Source of the DNA: Nitratidesulfovibrio termitidis HI1 | GTDB taxonomy: Bacteria; Desulfobacterota; Desulfovibrionia; Desulfovibrionales; Desulfovibrionaceae | NCBI RefSeq assembly: GCF_000504305.1 | Contig: NZ_KI632512.1 | Span: 838,388 to 902,387, forward strand | Reading direction: 5' to 3' | Length of the DNA: 64,000 nucleotides | In this document: one piece after another, positions 1-9,601 of the stretch | Layout of the letters: every line of letters starts with the position of its first letter | How positions within the stretch are numbered: position 1 is the stretch's first letter | Translations under genes and position numbers: made by a program | The notes under the pieces: generated by a model | Told to the model about the DNA's origin: nothing | Databases searched by the model: none | The model's input: the letters and a program-made list of their open reading frames with translations, nothing else

Positions 1-1
1 C

Positions 2-151
2 GTTTCCGTGATCTTCCTGGTGGCCGATGACCCCAAGAAGTACCACACCCACGCCGTGGCCGATGCGGCCCCCCGCCAGATGACCCGCAAGCAGTTCGTG
101 GCCCGTCTGGCCGCCCCGCTGCGGGGGCTGGCCGACACCACCAACAGCTGA
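2..151 (+). CDS. C-terminal end of a probable formate dehydrogenase subunit (5' truncated)
   Basis: An open frame enters from the left edge and stops with TGA at 149-151, giving 49 residues that begin VSVIFLVADDPKKYH and end ADTTNS. The tail is basic and alanine-rich with no obvious motif. Its position 78 bases before fdhE suggests the iron-sulfur (beta) subunit of a formate dehydrogenase, because Desulfovibrio genomes place fdhE right after the dehydrogenase genes. The family call rests on this neighbour and on a loose resemblance of the tail, so the reading frame is much surer than the name. Confidence 0.5.
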   Translation, partial: VSVIFLVADDPKKYHTHAVADAAPRQMTRKQFVARLAAPLRGLADTTNS

Positions 152-229
152 TCATGACATCCCCCGTGCGGCGCCCACTGCGGGCTGCCGCACGGGGTCA
201 TTCGCACCGCATCCGCAAGGGAGCCACGC

Positions 230-1204
230 ATGCATGCCGCCACGCCCGACACACCCGTAGCACCGATAACCGCCACGCCCGTGCCCGATGGGGAAACGCC
301 TGACGCGACCCACGGCCCCCTGCCGGATGCCCCCACCCGCCTGCTTCAGGACGCCGCACGCCTTGTGCACGAGGTGCCCCCCCTGCGCCCGCTGCTGGAT
401 GCCTTCGTCCCCCTGCTGGAAGCCCGCGCCACGTTGCGCGATGCCGCCCCCGGCTGGATCGGCCCCCTGCCTGCCCCGGCGCAGGACGCATCCGTAAAGG
501 GCATCCCCCTGCTGTCGGGCATCGGCTTTCAGGACGTGACGGAGCACCTGCCCGCCGCCCTCGAACAACTGTTGCCGGTAATGGAAGAGGCGTTCCCCGC
601 CCTTGCGCCGGAGCTGGCAGCCCTGCGGCAAGCTCTGGCCAGCGGCGATATCGACGCCTCGGCGCTGTCCGCCGTGGCTGGCGGGCGCACCATCACCCTG
701 CCCTCCGGCATCTCCGCCGAGGTGCTGTCCTTCGTGGCGAGTGAAGCAGTGCGACCGTTCATCGAACGTCAGGCCCGTGACCTGGTGCCCGTCCTGCGAG
801 CCATGCCCTGGGCACGACCGGTGTGCCCGACATGCGGCGGGGCACCCGGCTTTTCGCGCCTGCAACGCGAACGGGACGACAACGAATTCATCACCGGTCA
901 CGGTGGCGTGCGGTTTCTGCATTGCGCCACCTGCGCCACCGAATGGCGGTACAAGCGGGTTTCCTGCCCCGGTTGCGGCAACGAGGAGCCGGAGCAACTG
1001 GGCCTGCTGGCGACGCGGGAACGACCCTTCGAACGGGCCGACACCTGCGATGCCTGCAAGCGCTACATCCTGTGCCAGGATGCCACGGAATTCATCAACC
1101 TGCCCGATGCGACCATTTCGGTGCTGGCCATGCTGCCACTGGAACTGCAAGCCCGGCAGGCCGGATACCTGCCGCTGGTGCCCCAGCCGTGGAGTGCCGG
1201 GTAA
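230..1204 (+). CDS. fdhE: Formate dehydrogenase accessory protein FdhE
   Basis: The 324-residue protein has the FdhE layout: a variable helical N-terminal half and a C-terminal half with four CxxC pairs, at about C199/C202 (CPTCGG), C232/C235 (CATC), C246/C249 (CPGCG) and C273/C276 (CDAC). These resemble the rubredoxin-like iron-binding sites of FdhE. The family is a cytoplasmic factor needed to mature or activate respiratory, Tat-exported formate dehydrogenases. The start at 230 is preceded by an AAGGGA element at good spacing. The gene follows the probable dehydrogenase subunit on the same strand and ends before a strong terminator, so it is likely the last gene of that operon. Confidence 0.93.
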   Translation: MHAATPDTPVAPITATPVPDGETPDATHGPLPDAPTRLLQDAARLVHEVPPLRPLLDAFVPLLEARATLRDAAPGWIGPLPAPAQDASVKGIPLLSGIGFQDVTEHLPAALEQLLPVMEEAFPALAPELAALRQALASGDIDASALSAVAGGRTITLPSGISAEVLSFVASEAVRPFIERQARDLVPVLRAMPWARPVCPTCGGAPGFSRLQRERDDNEFITGHGGVRFLHCATCATEWRYKRVSCPGCGNEEPEQLGLLATRERPFERADTCDACKRYILCQDATEFINLPDATISVLAMLPLELQARQAGYLPLVPQPWSAG

Positions 1205-1283
1205 ACGCCCCACGGCGCACGGCGCGTCTTCACATCCATAGCGGGCAGTCCCGCGCCCGCCCTCTTGCCCGCCCTCCCTCTCG

Positions 1284-1317
1284 CGCAGCCCCCGCCACCA
1301 GCGGGGGCTGCGGTTTT
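1284..1317 (+). terminator. Rho-independent terminator after fdhE
   Basis: A perfect 12-bp GC-rich stem (1284-1295 with 1301-1312), a 5-base loop CACCA, and a GTTTT run directly after. It ends the formate dehydrogenase/fdhE unit and separates it from the ABC transporter. Confidence 0.9.
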
Positions 1318-1416
1318 GAAGCAGTAACGCTGGTCACACCATCACTGCCAACGTCACCAATACGCCACCCCGCCGTCACCATAACGAGCCGCATGGCTGT
1401 TTAACCATACAATTTC

Positions 1417-1457
1417 AGGATGTTGACGCAAAACCGTAAATGTGTGCAACATATCCT
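1417..1457. promoter_or_regulatory. Imperfect dyad upstream of the ABC transporter (possible operator)
   Basis: AGGATGTTG on the left mirrors CAACATATCCT on the right, with a two-base insertion in one arm and about 20 bases between. It lies about 120 bases before the transporter ATPase start in a gap of roughly 260 bases that holds nothing else recognisable. A TTGACG hexamer (1423-1428) lies inside the dyad and could be a -35 box, but no good -10 follows. A regulator site is inferred only from symmetry and position. Confidence 0.25.
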
Positions 1458-1579
1458 GCCCATAATCGTGCCGCTTTTCCGGCTGTTCACGCGGTTGCAT
1501 GTAACGCCCGGCATATTTGCCGCAATCGCCAGATCGGCCCACGCCATACGTACCCAACCCCAAGCGACAGGGGGTCGCA

Positions 1580-2632
<1,053 letters not shown>

Positions 2633-2728
2633 CACAGACCCGCGACACAACAGACACATTCGCACCGTATTGGTGATTCCGGCGGTTTACGACCCACATC
2701 CCAACGCAACATCGCAGGAGGCATCACA

Positions 2729-4024
2729 ATGACCGGTTTCAGGAAAGCGTGCACCCTGGCGGCGGCGGCACTGCTGTCGCTGACCCTGCTGGCGGGCACC
2801 GCACTGGCGGAAAAGGTGAATCTTACCTTCTACTTCCCCGTATCCGTCGGCGGTCCCATCACCAAGATCGTGGAGGGCATGACCGAGCAGTTCATGAAGG
2901 AACACCCGGACATCCAGGTCACCCCGGTGTACGCGGGCATCTACCGCGAAACCCTCACCAAGGCCCTTACCGCCCTGCGCGGGGGCGAGCCGCCGCATGT
3001 GGCCGTGCTGCTGTCCACCGACATGTACACCCTCATCGACGAGGACGCGGTGGTCGCTTACGACGACATCCTGAAGCCGGAGGAAATGGGCTTCACCAAG
3101 GCGTTCTTCCCCGGTTTCATGCGCAACAGCCAGACCGGCGGCAAGACCTGGGGCATTCCCTTCCAGCGTTCCACCATCGTGATGTACTGGAACAAGGAGG
3201 CCTTCAAGGCCGCCGGGCTGGACCCCGAAAAGGGCCCCGCCACCTGGAAGGAACTGGTGGAAATGGGCAAGAAGCTGACCGTGCGTGACGCCTCTGGCAA
3301 GGTCACCCAGTGGGGCGTGGCCATTCCCTCCACCGGGTACGCCTACTGGATGTTCCAGGCGCTGGCCATCCAGAACGGCGTTGAACTGATGAACGCGGAA
3401 GGCACCAAGACCTACTTCGATGCGCCCAAGGCCGTAGAGGCGCTGCAATTCCTGGTGGACCTGGCCTACAAGCACGAAGTGTCGCCCAAGGGCACCATCG
3501 ACTGGGCCACCACCCCGCGCGATTTCTTCGAGCGCAAGTCCGCCATCATGTGGACCACCACCGGCAACCTGACCAACGTGCGCACCAACGCGCCCTTCCC
3601 CTTCGGCGTGGGCATGCTGCCCGCCAGCGCCCGCCCCGGCTCGCCCACGGGCGGCGGCAACTTCTACATCTTCAAGAAGGCCACCCCCGCCGAGCGCAAG
3701 GCCGCCGTCACTTTCGTGCAGTGGATGACCAGCGCGGAACGTGCCGCCCAGTGGGGCATCGACACCGGCTACGTGGCCGTGCGCCCCGACGCGTGGGAAA
3801 CCCCGGCCATGAAGGACTACGTGGCCAAGTTCCCCGTGGCTGCCGTGGCCCGCGACCAGTTGGCCCACGCCGTGCCCGAACTGTCCACCCACGACAACCA
3901 GCGCGTGACCAAGGCGCTGGACGACGCCATCCAGGCCGCCGTGACCGGCTCCAAGAAGCCCGCCGACGCCCTGAAGGACGCCCAGAAGGAAGCGGAACGC
4001 ATCCTGCGCCGTTACGGCAAGTAG
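2729..4024 (+). CDS. Periplasmic substrate-binding protein, family 1 (UgpB-like)
   Basis: A 431-residue protein with a clear Sec signal peptide: basic MTGFRKA start, hydrophobic alanine/leucine core, cleavage likely after the ALA near residue 27. The mature N-terminus, with the pattern EQFMKEHPDIQVTPVYAG and a following LRGGEPPHVAVL segment, is typical of family 1 solute-binding proteins close to UgpB (glycerol-3-phosphate or glycerophosphodiesters) and other sugar binders. It would capture substrate in the periplasm and deliver it to the two downstream permeases. AGGAGG precedes the ATG at good spacing. The exact ligand cannot be read from sequence. Confidence 0.9.
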   Translation: MTGFRKACTLAAAALLSLTLLAGTALAEKVNLTFYFPVSVGGPITKIVEGMTEQFMKEHPDIQVTPVYAGIYRETLTKALTALRGGEPPHVAVLLSTDMYTLIDEDAVVAYDDILKPEEMGFTKAFFPGFMRNSQTGGKTWGIPFQRSTIVMYWNKEAFKAAGLDPEKGPATWKELVEMGKKLTVRDASGKVTQWGVAIPSTGYAYWMFQALAIQNGVELMNAEGTKTYFDAPKAVEALQFLVDLAYKHEVSPKGTIDWATTPRDFFERKSAIMWTTTGNLTNVRTNAPFPFGVGMLPASARPGSPTGGGNFYIFKKATPAERKAAVTFVQWMTSAERAAQWGIDTGYVAVRPDAWETPAMKDYVAKFPVAAVARDQLAHAVPELSTHDNQRVTKALDDAIQAAVTGSKKPADALKDAQKEAERILRRYGK

Positions 4025-4087
4025 GACTGCGCATTCGCTCGTGGCCGACGGGCCGGGCGATTGAATGCATTGATGACTGGATGAATG

Positions 4088-4128
4088 CCCCGGCCGGGGC
4101 GGGACAATGCGCTCCACCCCGGCCGGGG
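4088..4128 (+). promoter_or_regulatory. Intercistronic twin palindromes between binding protein and permease
   Basis: The 12-base palindrome CCCCGGCCGGGG occurs twice, at 4088-4099 and 4117-4128, in the 167-base gap after the binding-protein gene. Each copy can fold on itself and the two can pair with each other. There is no T-run, so full termination is not expected. Such hairpins in transporter operons commonly protect the upstream binding-protein mRNA or reduce read-through, giving more binding protein than permease. That role is inferred. Confidence 0.5.
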
Positions 4129-4191
4129 ATATCCGCATCGCACGGGCGGCACGCGGCATCTGCCGTTGGCTGCCATTCCGGAGGTCCACAC

Positions 4192-5085
4192 GTGCCCCCA
4201 GCCTTCCGCAGCCCCGCCACCACGCGCACCATCCACGCCTGGCTCCTGCTGCTGCCCGCCCTGGCGTTCATCGCCGCGTTCACCCACTATCCGGCGGTGA
4301 ACACCTTCATCCACAGCTTCTTTCTGGATGGACGGGGCGGCGCGCCCGCGCAGTTCGTGGGGCTGGAACACTACCAGTACCTGCTGGAGGACGAGGTGTT
4401 CCGCAAGGCGCTGGTGAACAACCTGCTGTTCGCCAGCGGCACCATTCCGCTGTCCATCGGGCTGGCCATGGCCATGGCCTTTCTGGTCAACGCGGGGCTG
4501 GCCGGGCAGTCGGTGCTGCGGCTGTGCTACTTCGTGCCCACGGTGCTGCCCATGATCGCGGTGGCCAACATCTGGCTGTTCTTCTACACGCCGGAATACG
4601 GCCTGCTGGAACAGATTCGCGGGGCGCTGGGCCTCGCCGGGATGAACTGGCTGGGCAGCGAATCCACGGCGCTGCCGTGCGTCATCGCCGTGGCGGTGTG
4701 GAAGGATGCGGGCTTCTTCATGATCTTCTACCTTGCGGCGTTGCAGCAGATACCGCCTTCACTGGCCGAGGCGGCCATGCTGGAGGGGGCGTCGCGCCTG
4801 TACTACTACCGCAGGGTAGTCATACCGCTGCTGATGCCCACCACCCTGTTCGTGCTGGTGAACGCCACCATCAACGCCTTCCGCATGGTGGACCACCTGT
4901 TCGTGCTCACCCAGGGCGGCCCCAACAACGCCAGTTCGCTGCTGCTCTACTACATCTACGAAGTCAGCTTCAAATACTGGGATACCGGCTACGGCGCGGC
5001 GCTGACCATGGTGCTGCTGGGCTTTCTGGCGCTGGCCTCCATCGGCCAGTTCGGCTTTCTCGACCGCAAGGTGCACTACAGATGA
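4192..5085 (+). CDS. ABC transporter permease 1 (UgpA/MalF type)
   Basis: A 297-residue inner-membrane protein with about six hydrophobic segments, the first near residues 14-35. The coupling EAA loop is visible as EAAMLEGASRLYYYRRVVIP about two thirds along; it contacts the ATPase. The GTG start at 4192 follows GGAGG (4180-4184) and gives the expected family length; the open frame extends far upstream only as a shadow of the binding-protein gene. Its stop overlaps the start of the second permease (ATGA), showing translational coupling and heterodimer formation with it. Confidence 0.9.
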   Translation: MPPAFRSPATTRTIHAWLLLLPALAFIAAFTHYPAVNTFIHSFFLDGRGGAPAQFVGLEHYQYLLEDEVFRKALVNNLLFASGTIPLSIGLAMAMAFLVNAGLAGQSVLRLCYFVPTVLPMIAVANIWLFFYTPEYGLLEQIRGALGLAGMNWLGSESTALPCVIAVAVWKDAGFFMIFYLAALQQIPPSLAEAAMLEGASRLYYYRRVVIPLLMPTTLFVLVNATINAFRMVDHLFVLTQGGPNNASSLLLYYIYEVSFKYWDTGYGAALTMVLLGFLALASIGQFGFLDRKVHYR

Positions 5086-5915
5086 GCCAGACCAACATCT
5101 ACGACAGCCGGGGCCTGGCCCGCGTGCTGGACACCGCCGCCGCGTGGACACTGGCCGTGCTGTGGGCGCTGCCGCTGCTGTACGCCGTATGGACGGCCTT
5201 TCACCCCTCGGAATTTTCCACCCGCTTCACCCTGGCCGCGCCGCTGACGCTGGACAACTTCCGCGCGGCGTGGGACGCGGCGCCCTTTGCCCGCTACCTG
5301 GTCAACACCGTGCTGCTGGTCACCCTGGTGCTGTCCGGGCAACTGGTGCTGTGCACGCTGGCGGCCTATGCCTTCGCCAAGTACGACTTCCCCGGCAAGG
5401 GCATATTGTTCGCGCTGGTACTGATGCAACTGATGATCATGCCCGATGTGCTGGTGGTGGAGAACTACCGCACCATGGCGACCATCGGCGTGCTGGATTC
5501 CACGCTGGCCATCGGCCTGCCGTACATGGCGTCGGCCTTCGGCATCTTTCTGCTGCGCCAGACCTTCAAGAGCATACCGAAGGAACTGGACGAGGCCGCC
5601 GCCGTGGAAGGCGCCAGCACCCTGCAGATTCTCTGGAAGGTCTACGTGCCGCTGGGCAAACCGGTGTACCTGGCCTATGCGCTGGTGTCGGTCAGCTACC
5701 ACTGGAACAACTTCCTGTGGCCGCTCATCGTCACCAACACCACCAATTCGCGCCCGCTCACCGTGGGCTTGCAGGTGTTCTCGTCCACCGAGCAGGGGGT
5801 GGACTGGTCGATCATCACGGCGGCCACGCTGATGACATCCGGCCCGCTGCTGATCGGATTCCTGCTGTTCCAGCGGCAGTTCGTGCAGTCGTTCATGCGG
5901 GCGGGGATCAAGTAG
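5082..5915 (+). CDS. ABC transporter permease 2 (UgpE/MalG type)
   Basis: A 277-residue permease of the MalG family. It has a hydrophobic N-terminal segment (WTLAVLWALPLLYAVWTAF), further membrane spans and the EAA loop DEAAAVEGASTLQILWKVYVPL. Together with permease 1 it forms the transmembrane channel for the UgpB-like binding protein. The ATG at 5082 overlaps the previous stop by four bases. The next gene starts 92 bases later on the same strand. Confidence 0.9.
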   Translation: MSQTNIYDSRGLARVLDTAAAWTLAVLWALPLLYAVWTAFHPSEFSTRFTLAAPLTLDNFRAAWDAAPFARYLVNTVLLVTLVLSGQLVLCTLAAYAFAKYDFPGKGILFALVLMQLMIMPDVLVVENYRTMATIGVLDSTLAIGLPYMASAFGIFLLRQTFKSIPKELDEAAAVEGASTLQILWKVYVPLGKPVYLAYALVSVSYHWNNFLWPLIVTNTTNSRPLTVGLQVFSSTEQGVDWSIITAATLMTSGPLLIGFLLFQRQFVQSFMRAGIK

Positions 5916-6007
5916 GGAGCGGGACCGGGCGGGAGAGAAGCCGCCAGCAAATGCAGACACGATGGCGTGGAGAGCATCCGACCGGGAACCGCCATCAGGA
6001 CACAGCC

Positions 6008-6877
6008 ATGCCGCAACTCGACATCATTCCCCCGCACGAACTGTCCATACTTGCCCGCTTTCAGGGAGAACCCGCACTGGCCGCCATCCGCCGCGAATTC
6101 GTGCCAGCCGTGACCAACCCGGTGTGGCGCGGGCTGGTGGAAGAATTCATGGAACTGGACGAACCGCTGACGCCCTATGCCCACCCCCGATTCGCGGCGT
6201 GGAGCTTTGCGGCATCGCCCGGATCGGGCGCGCACCACGGGCACATCGGCGGGCTGGCCCTGCATGTGCTGCAAGACCTGCGCAACGCCCGCGCCCTGGG
6301 CGACGCGCACGAGACGCGGGGCCTGCCCCTGGACCGGGACCTGCTATATGCCGCCATCCTGCTGCACGACTGCCTGAAGCGCTTCGTGTACGCCTTTGAT
6401 GCGGACTATGCCCTGCACAAGTCCGAGGACCCGTTCATCGCCCGCAACGAAGACCACCACTCATGGGTGCTGCGCGAACTGACCGCACGCGGGGCGGACG
6501 AAGAAATCATCCTGGCCACTGCCGCCATGCACGGACTGGACGACGTGAGCCTGGCCGAAGGGGTGAAGCCGCTAGCTGTGGTCAACCACTATCTGGATAT
6601 CGGTCTGACCGGCCTGACCATGCGGCCCGAGGACGTACGGGCAGAGCACACCATCGGCTTTCTGGCCGATTCCGACTGGCCCTGGAGCGGTCGCGCCCAG
6701 CAACGCACCCGCGAACTGGCCGAGGCCATGGCCCCCCACTGCGGCGTGCCCGCCGGGTACATGCACCTGTACCTTGGCTCGCGGTTCAGTTTCGAACACG
6801 TCGACGGGCTGTTGCAGGACATGGGACGGGAACTGGCCATGGCGCGGTTGCTGGAAAGGATTGAGAAGGAAACGTAG
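6008..6877 (+). CDS. HD-domain metal-dependent phosphohydrolase
   Basis: The 289-residue soluble protein carries HD-superfamily metal ligands in order: HHGHIGGLALHV near residues 76-87, the HD doublet in AAILLHDCLKRF near 120, and further histidines (EDHHSW, AAMHGLDD). These coordinate divalent metals for phosphomonoester or phosphodiester hydrolysis. It follows the Ugp-like transporter genes in the same direction, the place where E. coli has the unrelated phosphodiesterase ugpQ, so processing of an imported phosphoester is possible but unproven. The ATG at 6008 is the first that excludes the permease overlap. No membrane segment is seen. Confidence 0.8.
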   Translation: MPQLDIIPPHELSILARFQGEPALAAIRREFVPAVTNPVWRGLVEEFMELDEPLTPYAHPRFAAWSFAASPGSGAHHGHIGGLALHVLQDLRNARALGDAHETRGLPLDRDLLYAAILLHDCLKRFVYAFDADYALHKSEDPFIARNEDHHSWVLRELTARGADEEIILATAAMHGLDDVSLAEGVKPLAVVNHYLDIGLTGLTMRPEDVRAEHTIGFLADSDWPWSGRAQQRTRELAEAMAPHCGVPAGYMHLYLGSRFSFEHVDGLLQDMGRELAMARLLERIEKET

Positions 6878-6916
6878 GAATCGGCCCCTTGTTTGGAAGC
6901 CCGTCCGGAAAGACAA

Positions 6917-6944
6917 AACCCCACAGGCGTAAACCTGTGGGGTT
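6917..6944. terminator. Hairpin at the end of the transporter operon
   Basis: A perfect 11-bp stem (6917-6927 with 6934-6944) and 6-base loop. On the minus strand it is followed by TTTTGTCTTT, so it is best as a terminator for transcripts coming from the tRNA side; on the plus strand the tail is only moderately T-rich. It may serve both directions. Confidence 0.7.
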
Positions 6945-6952
6945 CGATATTC

Positions 6953-6997
6953 TGGTTGCGGGGGCCGGATTTGAACCGACGACCTTCGGGTTATGAG
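6953..6997 (-). other. 3' fragment of initiator tRNA-Met gene (attachment site)
   Basis: Read on the minus strand, these 45 bases run from the anticodon CAT (CTCATAACCCG) through the variable loop and the T-arm with GGTTCAAATCC to the acceptor 3' end CCCCCGCAACCA. The D-arm, the 5' acceptor strand and the 5' half of the anticodon arm are missing: after 6997 the sequence turns to AT-rich island DNA. A 3' tRNA fragment beside a tyrosine integrase is the usual trace of site-specific integration, the fragment being the att core duplicated on insertion. It is not expected to give a functional tRNA. No intact copy was found in the window. Confidence 0.85.
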
Positions 6998-7203
6998 TTT
7001 ATTAGTCCACGATATTCCTCACCTTTCCCGATCCACCCCAAGCAATCACATTTAAACTATAAAAACAGAATATTGAAGAGAAATATTTAGCTCGAAAGCC
7101 CCCTAAACCTTCCCGCGATTTCGCGTTGTCACCCCGCATGAGGTGGGGCTATAGTGGGGCTGGCAACCTCTTCGTGAAACATGCCCATCCCCGCGAGATA
7201 CCC

Positions 7204-8391
7204 ATGACCACGACGACCTCCACCAGCTACCGCGGCGTTCGTTACCGCGAAAGCCAGACCCGCAAGCACGGCTCGAAGCCTGATCGCTATTTCTTCATCC
7301 GGTACAAATCCGATGGTAAACCGAAGGAAGAAGGTGCCGGATGGGCATCCGAAGGCATGACCATCCAGAAGGCATCTCAACTGCGTGCCAGGATCACGGA
7401 GAATATCAGGCTGGGGCGACGCCCGCAGTCTCTCGCCGAAATGCGCGAGATGATGCGCGAGGCCCGCGAACAGGCCGCTGTTGAAGAGCGCCGTGCAGCC
7501 CATGCGGCCACAACTTTGGACGAATTCTGGGAGAGGCACTACCTGCCCTCTTCTACCCTGCACAAGACGCCACAGACAATGAGGACGGAATCTGGTTACT
7601 ACGCCAAATGGATCAAGCCGGTACTCGGCAACTCCCCACTCAGCGCCCTTACCCCACCACTCATTGAACAGGTTGCCAGCAGCGCCATGACCGCCGGGCG
7701 GAGTGCGGCCACCATCCGCCATCTGCTGGCCATTATCTCCCAAGTCTGGGGCATGGCCCGGAATCATGAAATCGTGAGCGGAGAGTGCCCCTGCACGCGG
7801 ATCAAGAAACCTCGCAAGGACAACAGGCGGATGCGCTTCCTGACGGAATCCGAAGCAAGCACCCTACTCGCGGAACTCAAAAAAAGATCACAGGACACCC
7901 ACGACAGCGCCCTACTCTCCCTATTTTGCGGCCTCAGAGCAGGCGAAATCCATGCGCTCACCTGGACGGACCTCAACTTCACTGCAGGGACCATCTACAT
8001 CCGCGACCCCAAGAACAAACACAGCAGGCATGCGTACATGACCGACGAGGTCCGGGCGATGCTCACGGAGCGCTCCCAAGTCCCGAACGGCACAGAGTAC
8101 GTCTTCCCGGCCCAGAACGGCGCCAAACGCAACTGGGTATCCGACACCTTCGAGCGCGTCGTCGAGCAACTCGGCCTCAACGAAGGAATCAGCGACACCA
8201 GGCAACGCGTGGTCTTCCATACCCTGCGCCACACGTTCGCCAGTTGGCTCGTGCAAAGCGGCACACCGCTGTATACCGTCGCCGAGCTCATGGGGCATAC
8301 CACGCTTGAGATGACCAAGCGTTACTCGCACCTCAGCCCCGACACTGTCAGGGCCGCAGCGATGAGCCTGCAGGGCAGACTCAGCCAATAG
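7204..8391 (+). CDS. Tyrosine-type phage/island integrase
   Basis: About 395 residues. An N-terminal arm-binding and SAM-like core-binding region (to about residue 190) is followed by a catalytic domain with FCGLRAGEIHALTW (first catalytic Arg), HTLRHTFASWL (His-x-x-Arg) and GHTTLEMTKRYSHL holding the nucleophilic Tyr. It would insert and excise the island at the adjacent tRNA-fMet fragment. The ATG at 7204 begins the polar Thr/Ser-rich N-terminus. An alternative start at 7126 would add 26 residues without family resemblance. The last residues run into a hairpin at 8432. Confidence 0.93.
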   Translation: MTTTTSTSYRGVRYRESQTRKHGSKPDRYFFIRYKSDGKPKEEGAGWASEGMTIQKASQLRARITENIRLGRRPQSLAEMREMMREAREQAAVEERRAAHAATTLDEFWERHYLPSSTLHKTPQTMRTESGYYAKWIKPVLGNSPLSALTPPLIEQVASSAMTAGRSAATIRHLLAIISQVWGMARNHEIVSGECPCTRIKKPRKDNRRMRFLTESEASTLLAELKKRSQDTHDSALLSLFCGLRAGEIHALTWTDLNFTAGTIYIRDPKNKHSRHAYMTDEVRAMLTERSQVPNGTEYVFPAQNGAKRNWVSDTFERVVEQLGLNEGISDTRQRVVFHTLRHTFASWLVQSGTPLYTVAELMGHTTLEMTKRYSHLSPDTVRAAAMSLQGRLSQ

Positions 8392-8431
8392 CCCCCCTCC
8401 TCGATTTGCCCGTGCATCTACCTGCCAAACA

Positions 8432-8463
8432 CTAGAGCCTTCCCCTAAAGGGGAAGGCTCTAG
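8432..8463. terminator. Perfect hairpin after the integrase
   Basis: A 14-bp perfect inverted repeat (8432-8445 with 8450-8463) with loop TAAA, 40 bases after the integrase stop. It has no T-run, so it may be a weak terminator or mRNA-stabilising stem. The rest of the gap up to 8789 shows no gene, only a C9 run near 8694. Confidence 0.6.
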
Positions 8464-8789
8464 CTAGACACACCAAAAACTCCCAAGACATTGTTTTTAT
8501 TAAAAAAACAGAAGAAGCACTCAAACCCATAACGCCAAGCCCTGTCAAGACGTCTAACACACTGAAATTACAGTTACAGCCAACAGCACCCACGAATCGT
8601 CAAGCCAACTTACCAAGCCTCGACGCCGTCAACTCGTCGGTCAAACTTGGCAACATGGCATCACCTGCGGACCACACACCTCCGGTCCTTTGCCCCCCCC
8701 CAATTGCTTGTCCGCCTCCCCACAGGCAAGACAGGGGCAAGTGAGTGCCCTCCGCACACTCAGTGAGAGGCACTTCCCCCTTCACCCCT

Positions 8790-9167
8790 TCAAATTTGAA
8801 GCACCAACGGCGTGTAACTTGAGAGTACCGAATCGCCGGTAATCAGCCGCATGGGTTCGGCCATGGCCTGGGAGACCAGCATATGGTCAAAGGGGTCATT
8901 GTGGTGCCTCGGAAGGGTCGCGAGCATCTCTGCATGCGCACCAAGAAGGGGAAGCTCAAGGAAACCACTCTCCTGCGCTGCAGCACGAAGCACGGACAAC
9001 TCGGCATCAAGCTTGCCGATGCGTGTCTTGATGGCGATCTCCCACCAAGACACGGAACTGACAAAGACCTCGTTCTCATCAGCAAGCAGCAGTTCCCGAA
9101 CAGGCGCAATGCGCGGGGAATCGGTCAGCGCCCAGAGAAGCGCGTTGGTGTCCAGCAGCAGTCTCAT
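8790..9167 (-). CDS. vapC: PIN-domain toxin (VapC family)
   Basis: A 125-residue PIN domain beginning MRLLLDTNALLWAL (D6 is the first acidic ligand), with WWEIAIK in the middle and NDPFDHML plus LITGDSVL near the end. These acidic residues bind Mg2+ for RNA cleavage in VapC-type ribonucleases. Its ATG overlaps the stop of the upstream antitoxin gene by ATGA, the normal coupled arrangement. Chromosomal islands often carry such modules for maintenance; that role is inferred. Confidence 0.9.
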   Translation of the reverse strand: MRLLLDTNALLWALTDSPRIAPVRELLLADENEVFVSSVSWWEIAIKTRIGKLDAELSVLRAAAQESGFLELPLLGAHAEMLATLPRHHNDPFDHMLVSQAMAEPMRLITGDSVLSSYTPLVLQI

Positions 9168-9406
9168 TCTTCGCTCCCTTCAAACGCCGCAAGAAGTTCC
9201 GGCGGCAGAGGAGCGTCGAAATCGTCGGGAACCTTCAGTTTGCCCTTCAGAAGACCAAGACGCTTTTTCGGCTTAGCACTTGCGGCCGACTTAAGGACGG
9301 CCTCTGCTCGACCATAGCTGCCGATGAAAATGGTTTCACCACCTGCCGCACGTTTTACCAGCTGCGACAGAGAGCTCTTGGCCTGGTGCATGGGGACGAT
9401 ATTCAT
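9164..9406 (-). CDS. Antitoxin of the Phd/YefM type, partner of the PIN toxin
   Basis: An 80-residue protein, MNIVPMHQAKSSLSQLVKRAAGGETIFIG..., matching the Phd/YefM N-terminal DNA-binding fold (motif of the form AKxxLSxLxxxAxxGE). The acidic, proline-rich C-terminus (VPDDFDAPLPPELLAAFEGSEE) would wrap the PIN toxin. The start at 9406 follows GGAGGT at ideal spacing, so an in-frame ATG four codons earlier is rejected. It is expected to repress its own promoter with the toxin as co-repressor. Confidence 0.88.
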   Translation of the reverse strand: MNIVPMHQAKSSLSQLVKRAAGGETIFIGSYGRAEAVLKSAASAKPKKRLGLLKGKLKVPDDFDAPLPPELLAAFEGSEE

Positions 9407-9567
9407 AGCCACCTCCATATGCCACTCCTTTCCTATTCAGCCTTAGCTAGAGCTTAGCCCGAAGTCAAGGAGAGCGCTTCCGGCACCGGACGAGTAGCAA
9501 ACCCAAAATAGTTATCGGCTGACCGGCGTGTGTGGTGGGGTACGCTAAGCACGGCAGTGTCAAGTAA

Positions 9568-9601
9568 ATACTATTTCTGTGCACACTGTCGAAATAAGTA
9601 T
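9568..9601. promoter_or_regulatory. Dyad centred on GTGCAC (possible operator)
   Basis: ATACTATTTC on the left mirrors GAAATAAGTAT on the right, with a one-base offset and the palindrome GTGCAC in between. It sits in the long gap between the antitoxin gene and the Gp2-like gene. It is a candidate repressor site, based only on symmetry. Confidence 0.25.
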
